Shown here piece after piece: positions 1 through 11,506 of a DNA stretch of 64,000 bases. The DNA comes from Pithys albifrons albifrons (Eukaryota; Chordata; Aves; Passeriformes; Thamnophilidae): NCBI RefSeq assembly GCF_047495875.1, contig NC_092463.1, forward strand, positions 14,007,224 to 14,071,223, read 5' to 3'. How positions within the stretch are numbered: position 1 is the first letter of the stretch; each line of letters opens with the position of its first letter. The translations under genes were made by a program, and so were the position numbers. The notes beneath the pieces are model-generated. The model was not told where the DNA came from. It saw only the letters and a program-made list of their open reading frames with translations, and did not search any database.

Positions 1-1036
1 TTCTGTGAGATGTTACTAGAAGCTTTGCCCATGTCTGATGGAACCAATGCTGGACAGCTTCAGAACAGACCAGACACTGTCGAGGACCAAGGCCATCACC
101 AGTGGTAGAGTCTCTGGGATAATGTATTTAAGGATTTAAAACAAACCCTGTGCAACTGCAGCCAAAGAGACAAGTGACAACCTGTGCGAAAGATGTCTGT
201 AGACACCTAGGACAGCGGAGAAGGAAGGGGAGAGGGTGCTTCAGGTGCCAGAGCAGAGATGTGCCCTGCAACTCATGGAAGTCCACAGTGGAGCAGAGAT
301 ACACCTCCACCCTGTGGAGTCCCCCACACTAAAGCAGGTGGATACCTGAGGGAGGCTGTGACCTCATGGGAAAAACCTGATAAAGCAGGTTCCTGGCAGA
401 ACCTGTAGACTCATGTAGAGAGGAGTCCACACTGGAGTAGATTTGCTGTCAGGACTTTTGACCCTGTGGGGGACCCACACTGGAACAAGTCTGTTCCTGA
501 AGGACTGCACCCTGTGGAAAGGATCCCATGCTGGAGTAGTTCATGAAAAACTGAAATCCATGGGAAGGACCCACAATGGAGAATTTTGTGAGGGATTGTC
601 TCCCATAGAAGTGATACCATGCTGGAGTGGGGGAAGAGTGTGAAGAGTCCTTCCCCTACGAAGGAAGGAGCAGCAGAGATAACTGCCCACAGTCCCCATT
701 CCCCCTCCACCCTTCACCTCAAGGGAAGGAGGATGTAGAGAATTCAGGAGTGAAGTCGAGCTCAGGAAGAAGGGAAGGATAGAAGGAAGGGGCTTGCAAG
801 ATTTCTTTTTTTTTCTCCTTATCATACTCTGACTTGATTGGTGATAAATTAATAGAATTTATCTAATACAAGTCTGTTTTTCCCATGACAGTAATCAGCA
901 AATGATCTCTCCCTCTCCTTATCTCAATTCACTAGTTTGGGTTTTTTACATTTTCTGTCCTGTCTCCAGTTGAAAAGGGGAGTGACAGAGCAGCTTTGGT
1001 GAGCACTTGGCGTCCAGTCAGGGTCAACCCACAACA
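1..1036 (+). mobile_element. ERVL-type avian LTR, left end cut by window
   Basis: This is most of a long terminal repeat of an endogenous retrovirus, read on the plus strand. Its right terminus is at 1036, where the sequence ends GGGTCAACCCACAACA, the typical end of a well-known avian LTR group. The left terminus lies outside the window, so no target duplication can be checked. A TATA-like TATTTAA is at 125-131. A degenerate AATAAA-like stretch is near 842-852. Between about 281 and 630 the motif CCCACACTGGAG recurs every 46-51 bases in varied form, which is a feature of this LTR type. No internal retroviral gene follows at 1037, so it is either a solo LTR or the 3' LTR of a provirus lying to the left. 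The open frames inside it are incidental. Confidence 0.75.
281..630 (+). repeat. degenerate ~48-bp tandem units inside the LTR
   Basis: The short motif (G/A)(T/C)CCA(C/T)(A/G)(C/A)TGGAG starts near 281, 425, 473, 524, 569 and 615. The last four spacings are 46-51 bases. Weaker relatives lie at about 320 and 380. The units are diverged from one another, so this is an old internal amplification in the LTR and not a recent satellite. Confidence 0.6.
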
Positions 1037-4000
1037 AATTGCCATCTAATATGTTGTCCAAGGTTTGCTGTCAGCCAATGGATTTCAATTTTGTAGAACT
1101 ATAAAGTCCTTAAAATTGAGATGTTTAAAATAATAAAGCCAATATTTATGGCTCAATCTAATGTAAAGAAGTTCTTTGGTAGATTTTGAGCAAGCAATCA
1201 CCTTGTGCTTGTGTAACAACACCCATTATTTGAGTGAGGTGAGTCCTGTAGTGAACTCTAATATGCTTCCTGGACTTTGCTCCTCATTGTCATATGTCTG
1301 TCAAGTAGCCTCAGCTTACCCCAGCTCAGTTTGCCTGCAAAATCCAGCAGCCAATGTCAGTAAGAAACCTCTGGGCCTTACTGTGAAGGACCATGTGAAA
1401 GACTGTAAGGAGACTGTTCTTTTTCAGATCCATAACCATAAGACATGAATGAAAGCCAGAGCTGGAGGTAGTCAGAGCAGGTCCAAAATAAAGTGACATC
1501 CAGAAAATCATATATACAAATACAAGGCCTTGGTGCCCTTTTTCCTTAGGAGAGCAACTTGGGTTTAGCCCAGAACTGACTTTGACAATTGCAGAAGTGA
1601 GGTAGCCACAGAGGCTGCTCTCTTCAGAACAGCAAAGACCCTTCCATTGACTGGGGCCAGTGGCAGCACCCTGGCTCGCCAGGATGTCTGAGTTTTCTCC
1701 AGGAATGGAAGTCATAAAAGTCCTTCTAACACAGGGGTTGTAATGTGTTACAGAGAACGTTGCCCTTCCCTTTTCTATTCTCTCAAAGTGTTGAAATTTG
1801 TAGCAGCAGGTTTTTTAACTTTTCCCTGTTTTCTGTGGATATCTTTCAGTCCTTTGTTTCCTGTGGCAGTCTAGCTGGGTTATGACACACTGACGTTTCT
1901 AGTCATTTTTCTACTTAAGAATGGGTTGACTAAGATAGCAGATATAGGCAGAAGCATTCCCCTCCAAACCCCACTAATTCAGGTGTCCTAGGAAGGACCA
2001 TACAAACATGTACACATGGATGAATAAGTTTCCATCATAAATAAGGATTTCCAGATCAGGCTCTGCTAGTTCTCCTTTGCAATTCAGTAGTAAAACAGTA
2101 AGATCCAGGAGTAAAACAGTAGGAGGAAGCTGAAGTGCAAAACCACCTGAGGACACGGGCAGACAAAGGCACATGAAGGGGGAGGTGCAGGAGTGCACAG
2201 TTGAGCAGTGATTTCAGAACGTATAGAAAATTGACTACTATTGCATGATAAAGTGTAAGTTATATGTATCCTCAAAATCGTGTTATGTGCCTGAGAAAGG
2301 CAGCAAGCATCTGTAGCTTAACAACTATCTTTATTTAAGTAGAAGAGAGAGCTAGAAATGGAGAGATGAGGTGATATGACACGAGTTAGCTTCATTGTAT
2401 AGGATTGCTGACAGAAGTAGTCTGCCTCTGTTTTAGTCCCTGGAGAAAGTGTACGTGGACGCACTTGATTCAATTTTCAGTTATAAATCAGTATCAATCA
2501 ATCCACTGTAGTCAATCCGTTTGTCATTTTCACTTGCTTTTGGAAGTTACCAGGGAAATTGGCTTGGTTTTCTACTGAAAGTTCTTTTCATGAACTTCCT
2601 ATAAAAGTGTGCTAGAGAGAACCAGATTAATTGGGTATGAAATATATAGAGAGAAAATGAGAAGAGAAATGAAGAAGCAAAGATAAAAAAAACTAAGGAG
2701 AAAAAAAGAGGAAATAAATGAACTAGATAAGGCTATCTAAGGCAAATCCAAAAGAGGAGGTCTTTCCCAGACTATTTTTCCTTGTTATGACTGCAGCCAC
2801 AACAAAGAAATTTGTAGACCCTTTTGGCTTGATATGCAGAGACAAATTCCATCCACTCCTAAGCAGCTGTTGTAATGATGTCCAGAATTTACTGGGGGAT
2901 GGCAGCCAGGGATGCAGAGAAAGTTGGCCAGAAAACAAAGATGGGATAGTAAAAAGAGAAAGAAGAGAAAGAGACCCTAAATGCTAATACCCAAGTAGAA
3001 AAAAATTCAGGAAAAAATAATTTAAAAAAGGTGAGAATACAGTTATAACCAATTCTGTATATACATTTTGCTCAAACACATACATAAAGGAATGAATAAA
3101 ACAGGAAAACTATGGTGAAAAAGCTATTTTCTAGTGATTTCCAGCATTTTTTCTATTAGGTTTTATGCTGACTATTCTGACTAAGATCAAAAGATTGAAT
3201 ACCTAATATGTGAAAAAGAGAACAGTGCACTTAAGTTGTGGAAAAACAAATGCTTAAGAGTATGTCGGAGAAAAGGAAGGGAGAAAGAGAAAGAAAATGA
3301 TAGGTGTGGTGTCAAGAGCAGGTGAAAAGAGGTTCTGTACTCGTTTTTTGAAGGAAGACAGTCATTCACATGGTTGAACAGTGAGTTTCAGCTACTTTTC
3401 TAGGCAATATTCTGAAGAAAGCAAACAATGCCTTAATCTTCAACAGGAATTCCTTGAAAGGGCAGAGTTGTTGCACTGCAATGCTCAAAAGAAAGTATCA
3501 CCTTGTGATATTTCTGTCTCTTTTTCAGGGCAGTACTTACTGTAGATCTGTGTAAACAAACCAAGACAGAAATATGGGAAAATTGTATTCCACATGACTG
3601 ACCTCTTCTACTCTATGAAGCCAAGTTAGGAATTGCTGGATATCTATAGCTCCTGGCACAATGAGTCAGTGGTGTCAGAAGAAGTCATCGATATTGAAAG
3701 AAGAAGGAACAATATTGTCACATGCTGGAGGAAGAACTGAGAAAACAACTGAAAAGGCAAGAAATGAAGACTTTGAACCTAGCAAATGCATACTAAGAGC
3801 ACCATCACATTAATTCTACCATATCATGTCTTTCTCCTGGAGTTTTATGTATTAATGCTTCCTTAGATTAGGATTTTTAATCTGTTCTGCTCCATTGCAT
3901 AGTTATATCCACCCTGAAATGCTGAGAGTATCTCTGGTTCCCTTAATGTCTAGTGTAATTCCCCATTTCTTGAGACATAGCCAAACTTCTTCTCTAGTCT

Positions 4001-4204
4001 GTAAAAAGGGATCATTTCATCCCATTGATTTATATCTTTCCACCCTGACTATGTAGTCAGTTGTATCAGACCTCTTTGGTCAAGCTCACTCATTTTTAGT
4101 TTTAAGGTGCTGATATTAATGCAAAGACATTTCTATATTTCTATTTTACAGCTAACAGTAATGTCATTAGCCCCTTTTAGGTGAAACTCTGAGGACCTCT
4201 ATTC
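1037..4204. other. unique AT-rich sequence, no gene seen
   Basis: I see no exon, RNA gene or recognisable repeat here. The longest open frame is 129 codons on the minus strand (1326-1715). It overlaps a 90-codon frame on the plus strand and shows no domain or signal. Purine-rich runs occur around 2640-2720 and 2940-3020. Confidence 0.5.
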
Positions 4205-4300
4205 TCTACTCTGAGGCTCAGGTGCTAGCAATGTGACCTTGGGTAAATTACTCAACCTCCCTGGATTCCAGACTGGATTTTTATACTACCAGGGTAACTC
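4205..4300 (+). repeat. MIR-type SINE core fragment
   Basis: The stretch TGTGACCTTGGGTAAATTAC followed by CAACCTCC is close to the conserved core of MIR SINEs (GTGTGACCTTGGGCAAGTTACTTAACCTC). The part after about 4265 is too diverged to align confidently. This is an ancient, inactive fragment on the plus strand. Confidence 0.6.
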
Positions 4301-7300
4301 AGAAGGGGCTCCAGTGAAATGTGTGGAATTTCAGCAAGAACAAAGGAATTTGAATGGAAAAGACCTGGTCCCCCGTACTTCATTTTTCAAACCCAAATCA
4401 TTATTTCCTTCTAGATATAATTTGCTTAAAAACATTGCAATACAACTGTGAAAAGTACTCTACTGATGCAAATTACTATATAGATTATTGTTTCTGGAAT
4501 GCAACTTCCCTGCTCCTTATGGTGTCCTAATAAAAATGTCCTGGAAAGCCAGCACAATCCAAAAATGTGTCCTGATACCATCTTGTTCCCAGTGCCTGAA
4601 AATTTCCCTAAAAACAGAAGAACAGCAGTTCACTTAATACTTTGAACTCTTTGGTTCTCTGTGGTCACATATTCCTGCATCATATAAGGTTCATGTTGGG
4701 GCAGACCAGTTGCATCTTCTGTCATGTCCATCGGTAGTCAATTTTCAATGCTTAAAAAGAAATCACAGGATGGAGTGAAAACACCTTAGTGATTTCATGA
4801 AAGTAGAAAATTAAGGGCTTTCACTGGTAGAACTTTGAGAATAAGAGCAAAAGTGGTGGTTTATTGGCTTAATCATAGGCAATTCTTCAGGGAAAAAAAT
4901 TACTTTGTTTTATAGGATGCAGCGACAGTCACATATACAGAACTGGCAGGTGGGATTAATCAGTTGAGGGAGAAAGCTTACTGTATATTTTTGGTGATAA
5001 TGTGGATACAGGCTGGTCTGGTGGAAATAGCCACAAACAGTTGAGTTTGGCATTTAAACTTCTGTTTTCTTTTCTGGAAGAGTAACCAATTTTTCAATTA
5101 TATAAAAATAAATTAAAAAAACAGGGGGGAAGGACTGTAAAAAACTTAGAAGATTTGGTTTAATTTATATTAGCTCAAATGAAACCACTGAAAGACCTTT
5201 TAGCTGTGAAATCATACAATGAATGCTTGGGAACTACGCTGAGGTTTTTTGTGTTTGTGGGTTTTTTCTTTTCTTTCTTTTTTTTTTTTTTCCTAAAGAT
5301 GCCTAAATTATATCCAAGTAAAGCTGAGCTACGATTAAAAAAAATGTGAACAGCAACCTTTCAAATTTATTCAGACTAATGAGCTAGTCTAAATTTTGAG
5401 AATGCTAATTCACAGAAGTCAGTTTGTGGTGGGAGAAACACAACAAGGTTGTCACAGCCTGTGAACAAAGTGAATTGGTTATATGACTGACAGTAAAGAT
5501 TTCTTTTAACATCAGTAAAAGGAGGCTGAAGTGACAGGTAAAAGGACAGATGCAGAATTCTGCAGCACTCTGAGAGTTTGTGTACTATCACTAAGGGACA
5601 AGTTGACTTGATACTAACTTAATAGGCTCAGCAGGGGCTGAGCAAAGGGATGGAGACTGTAAATGAGTGTAATAGGGCATCTATACTGTATCAACCTAAG
5701 CATTAAAACTATTTACCTGGTTTTGACTGATGAAATTGATCACATTACCTTTAAAGTCAAGCTTGTCTTTTAATCTAGGATCTGCTTGGTTTACGATATT
5801 TCACTGGAAGATTGCACATAATTTTAGTCACTTTTACTCATCTCCAAAATGAATTTAACATCCTCACAAGGCAGCTTAGATTCAACTTCATCTCTGAGAA
5901 AATGAAATACTGGAGCAGAACTATAAATGGGAATCTTAAAACCAAAGAGGTGTAAGCAGGCATACAACATTTAACATGCTGTATAATCTGCTAGCAAGGT
6001 TGCTTACATAAGAAAAGGTGAAGCTTCCACGCTTTTCTTGTGCATGACAGGTCCAGTCTAACGAGTCTTGAAGAAAGTGTTGGCTACTGCATTTAGCACC
6101 GGATGAATTAAGATGGGAGATGTCTTGCCATCAGAAATAATTCTACAGTGGGAAGAAATCCTGCTGTGCTGAAAGTTGACCTCTTGGACAAACACAGTGT
6201 AATAAAAAGTGCTATTTGCTAAGAGCACATTGAGAGTTTTAAATCATCAGACTAAAGTACCCTAGGCTCTGACAGTAAAATTTTCATTCAAAGAAGGGCT
6301 CGGCTTCACAACACAATAAATTATATATGAGTAGGACATATAAAACATTTAAAGATATACAGAAATTCACTGTATTTGTGTTCTGTAGACGAGTTCAGCT
6401 CTTGAAGTACTTTTTATGTCAATCTTCCCTATTCAGGTGAAGGAGTGGGGAGTCTTTTACTCAAAACAAGTAGGAGCAAAACAACCTGGCCATTTTCCAC
6501 CAAGTGACTGAATTTAATTGCTATATGGGAGTTTATGGTGTATGGTGTGCAACTGTATGTGTAGACTAGGCATGGAATGCACCTGTATGTGGAGATTTCA
6601 GTGCCTATTGTAATAAAAAAATTAAGGATGTCCAGAAATCTTTAAGAAAATCTTGTAATTAAAAAAAATAATCACAATGGTTCACAGGGATGTTACTAAG
6701 TGTGGTATGAAGAAATAAATGATTCCCCAATAGCTGTCATATGAATATTGTGACCTCCTAGTGAGGTTGATTTTAGGCATAACTGCCAAGGTGGCAAACT
6801 GCTGGTCTCACTCAACTGTCATATGACAACTATCCCTGCATAGACCAGAACAAAAGCGTATTTTGTGACCACCACACACAAAAATAAACAAAAAATCAGG
6901 TTATGTGATGCAGGAGCTTTGGAGCAATGTTTCCTCTCACACCTCCACAGCAGCAAGTACCAAACCCCCCCAACATGCTGGCATGGTCAAAAATCATTGC
7001 TGTTGAGAAACCTTAAATTTCCAGGAAAATTAGGAGTAAAAGTTGAGGAGATAAAAAGATTCAAATCAGGGAAGGGTCAGAAATAATGCAAACACGGGAG
7101 AGGAAAAACTGTCTGAGGCCAGTTCTCTACATACTGGCAAAACTTTCCTGGAGAAAAACCAATAAGATTTGGACAATAGACTCTTTTAGAGCATAGATGA
7201 GCTCATTACTTGATTATAAATCAAGGGCGAGGTCCCTCTTCACTGCAAGTTCATGCATGACCTGTCTGCATAAGGAAAGACAGAGGAAACTTCTAGACAT

Positions 7301-8289
7301 CTGACATCATGTGAGCCAAAGGCAGCCAGGACCATAGTGTGCTCTTCTGTGCAGGACACACTTACCATGATGTTCCCAGCTGGAAATGTACACAAACAGA
7401 AATGTTCAGATACAACCTGACCCTCTCTGATGGAAGAAGAGAAGTAGAGTAAAACAGCTTTGGGCTTACCCTGTACATGTAGGGTTAATGCCCAGGATCC
7501 TAATTGCGAGTAACTATATGGAATATACATGGAAAGCAGCAAAAAATAAAGAAAAAAGAAAGGAAATATACTCAAAGGGTAAGTTCTTTAATAGAAAGCA
7601 TTGACTTTTTCCTTCTGACTGTACCATGCCACCCTCCATAAGGATATGCAGCTTTAAACCACATAGAAATGAGTCTAATAGACACTAACACATAATCATT
7701 GTCTAGCCATCTTAAGAATGGATTAATTTACATTAGAATAAATTTCAAATGTAATTTATAGTTAGCCTTTCAAAAGGGGCTGTGAGTATAAGTAAGGGTG
7801 TGTCTGCACCCGGTGCATAACCACAGCAGAAACAGCCTTTTACCAGTATGCTGGTCTGCCTTTTCACTTAGGCAAACCCTCAGGTGCTCACAAACCACTG
7901 ACTTTCAGCTTCCTTAAACTCATCTGAAAAATTCTGGTTTTATGTTTAATCTGCTGTATGTGTTTTAAGCATATTCAATATATTACCTAAGTACCATTAA
8001 TATACGACCAGTTCTTCACTGTTGGTCCTGTTTCTTTTGGGATATAAGCTCAGATAAATTTACATCAGTAGGCTTTCATCACTTTACACTGAGAGGATCA
8101 GTCTCCCTTTCCCAGAGGAACACTGATTTTTAGGAATAAAGCCTAACAAGTCCTCTGGCTGCTACTTCTCTCCTTCACACTCTCTTATAAATGTGGCCCT
8201 TTGTCACCTTACTTTTCTTCTGAGGATGAGAAGCTTAAATCAAAACAGACAGACTCAAACTATATTCAACAAATTTGAAAATAACATCC
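4301..8289. other. unique AT-rich sequence, no gene seen
   Basis: No coding or RNA feature can be supported. A pyrimidine run lies at about 5264-5293. An imperfect duplicate of roughly 23 bases (around GTATGTGTAGA and GTATGTGGAGA) lies at about 6545-6595. The longest open frame, 111 codons on the minus strand at 7240-7575, has no recognisable domain. Confidence 0.5.
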
Positions 8290-8304
8290 TTTTTTTTTCT
8301 TCTT

Positions 8305-8335
<31 letters not shown>
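8290..8335. repeat. T-rich homopolymer tract
   Basis: A run of 9 T is followed by a short CT spacer and then 28 consecutive T at 8308-8335. No retroposon body adjoins it on either side, so I call it a simple repeat and not a poly(A) tail on the other strand. Confidence 0.85.
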
Positions 8336-8338
<3 letters not shown>

Positions 8339-8760
8339 GAGAAAGAAGTTTAACTGCAGTGTCTAAGTATGCAGACAGATTCATTCATGTGTGTATAACC
8401 TCTTGCCAAACCAGCATTCCAGGGCAGGTATTCAGTTAATCACAGTTTGCACAGGGACTTCAGCCAAACCCTCAGGTAGCTTTGTTATGTTTAAGTCTTT
8501 TATTTGCTATAATTCCTCCACCTGTGTTCTCCGGAACCTACCAAAATCAAACTGGGAGGCATGATAAGCAAACCAGCTATTTACTCCTTGATTTTTTTTT
8601 CCCATTCTCTCATATGAGGTTTAATATTATGCCCAGTCTATATAAAACATAGAACATCATAAATGGAGGAGGAGATATAGCACTGCCAAGAGACAGAGTT
8701 GAAAAATCAAACTTTATGGTGCTATAAATTATTTTTTCCCTACTTAGTCCTTTCTTCTAC

Positions 8761-8794
8761 AAAAAAAAAAAACCACAAACAAACAAACAAACAA
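8761..8794. repeat. A-run and (CAAA)n simple repeat
   Basis: Twelve A residues are followed by about five CAAA units. Similar A-rich/CAAA tracts recur at 11.48, 19.26 and 48.3 kb. Confidence 0.8.
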
Positions 8795-9045
8795 GTCATC
8801 AGCTGGGATTTATGCACCTGAAACACCTAAGTCAGAATAAGTTGTAAAAATATATTGATAATTAATGATATTTCAGTTAGGACTTCAATCTGTTTTCTGG
8901 ACAATACAAATAATAGTATGTTCTGAAGGCAGAGCATGATACAAGGTCCTTTACTGATTTTGTACCTCATACCTTGATAAATTGCAAGGATAAAAAAATA
9001 ATGAAATATTTAGGAAAGCAATTAAATATTCTAGAAAGATTATTT

Positions 9046-9072
9046 CACACACACACATACACACAGAGAGAC
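9046..9072. repeat. (CA)n microsatellite passing into (GA)n
   Basis: A short CA dinucleotide run with one interruption (CATACACACA) passes into AGAGAGACA. It is a simple repeat with no gene attached. Confidence 0.75.
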
Positions 9073-9105
9073 AAAGAGAAGAATTAAGCTTGAAATCCAC
9101 TCTGC

Positions 9106-9381
9106 TCACATTAAACCCAGATGTTTGGACTTTGTGCAAATGGAGTGTGGAGCAGCTGCAGAGAGGAAATCCAATCTGAACCTACAGCCAAGCTGAATGT
9201 GGGGCCTTCGTATAGCTCCAGTACAACTCCCTTCAGAACTGAGGGGCAGAGGGGGATTGTTCTTGCAACCTCTGACTGGCAACTGTCCTCCTCTCCTCCA
9301 TCGTCGCTGGACCTTCTCACTGACTGCAGGCAATGCGTGGGTATCAATAAATCTCATTCAGGATACACTGCTCTGAACTGA
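9106..9381. other. GC-richer segment open in several frames, unclassified
   Basis: This segment is less AT-rich than its surroundings. It is open in one plus-strand frame (86 codons, 9121-9381) and in two minus-strand frames (83 and 78 codons). An AATAAA lies at about 9346-9351. None of the translations shows a domain I recognise, and open reading in three frames at once points to base composition and not to coding. It could be a non-coding conserved element or an unidentified repeat. Confidence 0.3.
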
Positions 9382-11481
9382 ATTCTTTCACCAAAATTAA
9401 TTTCCCACACATGCATTCAGAGTCAAACTTCATTAAAAAGAATGAAAACTTGCTCCATAATAATTATCAGAAAGCAGATTGTTTATAAAATGTAATGAAG
9501 TATTTATCCAGTTTTTGTTTTGCTTCTGAATTTTGAAGCAACACTAAAAACATGTCTTGCATTTATTTTGAAAGGTTCAGTGTCTCCAGTATAACACATT
9601 CCAGACTGACAAAAAAGGATAGGATATTTGTATACATAGATATAGGTGATATTGATATACAGCTGTAGACACACACACACATATTGCATTGTTTACATAA
9701 TTTATTTCTCAGCTGAATCTCTTAAGGGTCCTGATACAATGCAATAACTCCCTTATTCAGAATTCTGCACACTATTTCCAACAAGTACTTAAACATGCTT
9801 TAATTTTATTCCTGGAAATCTTAAAAGCATTTAGAAAGCTGTTAGTCTCTCTTAGAAGAAGAGCCCACAATATGAATATGAATACTGGATTAACTATTAA
9901 GGCTAATGTAACATGTTAATAATACAGCAGGTTCACACTGCTGGTTGCTTTTAATAACACAGCAATACACTGCAATTCATTCTACCTGGCAGAAATTGAG
10001 TCCATAGTCTCAAATAATCATATTTAGAAGCTGCTTCCAGACTGCATTGACTCAACTCAAATTTTAGACAAAAAAATAAAAAAGCTTTATATTTACATAG
10101 TATCTTACATCTGCAGATCTTAAAGTACTTTAATTTCCCCATAATATTAACATAATACAATAGTCATCTCATATTCTCTTTTATTTGTATTTATTATCTT
10201 CTTTTCTTTTTTTCTTCTCTCTCTCATATCTACTACCTATGTACAATTATTTCTACTTCCTTTATCTATACCTGTATAGATTAATTCATTTTGATATGTC
10301 CATACTACATGCACTTGTGTATCTAGAATGTGTTCCTGCCTTCAAATTTATATCGAATAAAAAACAATTTCTAGAATTAAAAGGAAAACACACAAAACCC
10401 AGTGACTTTGTTCTATATCTTAAATGTGTGTCTTTGTAGTTTAAAACATCAAACCTCATTACAGAACAATGACTGAGATTGTTGGTAATTATGGCTTAGA
10501 GAAAGATTTTAAATTTCCTGACACAAAAAGCTCCTCTTTTTATTTTTCCTTGTTTTGTTTTTCCTCTTTTTTTTTCTATTTTCCCTGGCCCAAGCTGCAA
10601 TTGTTGAGGAGTCAAAGGTTGGGGAAATTCTGGGACCTGATTAGGGAGCAGAACTGACCATGGCACTAGTCCCATTCCCATTCCTCCACTGAGGAGAATC
10701 TGATCATTCAGGATGCTGTCAGCCGGAGATGGGGATTTAACTTAGAGAAGACCCTACATATCAGTAGGCACCTGCCCCTGGTCAGAGGAGTTAGACCCAA
10801 TACTGAAGGGCCACTTGAGTGACCAGAAGTCAAATTCAACTCCAGGGTAAAATCTGCCATCAAAAATTGGTGCAGAAATCCTAGGCAGTTTGGCTTGAAA
10901 AGCAGTTCTTATTGTCAGTTGGTAATTTTCAGAGAATTTTTCTGCTTTTCATGTAGGAATCTGAAAAATTAATTTGTGGATCAGATGAATGTCTAGCTAC
11001 CTCAATACATTTGTGTTAAGGAGCTAATTTAAAGAAAAATACTCTATTAAGTAGTTAGTAATTACAGAAAAAAAATTCTCCCATAAATAAAAATTTCCTC
11101 CTCTCTTAAATACAGATAGGCTTACTTGCAGATTCTACTTTTACATCAAAATTTGTTTTTTAGGGTAACATGGCATTGGGATAGTCTTGTTAGCTATAGA
11201 CATAGCATGATCCTTAAAAAAAAATTAGTTTCCTGGTCAAATATATATGTTGTGGCATTATCTTCTGCTGTCTCATCAAGAATGGTCAGTTTTGTTGTCT
11301 TTCCTCAAAAGTTTTGAAAGTCTCTTTTTTTCATTTTCTTGTAAGAAACAATAACTAACGAATAATAGCTAGCTGTAACAATATTTTATTTGCTTTTGGA
11401 TGGTAGGAAGTGTCAAACATTATTTTACAGAAGCAGTCACAGGTCTTGTATTAATTGGTATGTAACATTTATCTCTTCATT
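9382..11481. other. AT-rich sequence, one possible old repeat scrap
   Basis: No gene is supported. At 10084-10145 the phrase ATAGTATCTTACATCTGCAG, followed by ATCTTAAAGTACTTT, resembles the tail of a very old vertebrate repeat ("catctgaggatctcaaagtgcttta" type), but the match is short. T/C-rich runs lie at 10200-10230 and 10535-10585. Confidence 0.35.
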
Positions 11482-11506
11482 AAAAACAAACAAACAAACA
11501 AAAACC
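11482..11506. repeat. (AAAC)n simple repeat
   Basis: About five AAAC/CAAA units are followed by more loosely A/C-rich sequence up to about 11575. Confidence 0.75.

Noticed and set aside
1176..1715. Overlapping 90-codon plus and 129-codon minus frames as a gene
   Set aside because: They overlap on opposite strands, lack domains and sit in ordinary AT-rich sequence with no splice signals.
8290..8335. Poly(A) tail of a minus-strand processed pseudogene
   Set aside because: The adjoining sequence on the expected side matches no gene or retroposon, and no target duplication was seen.
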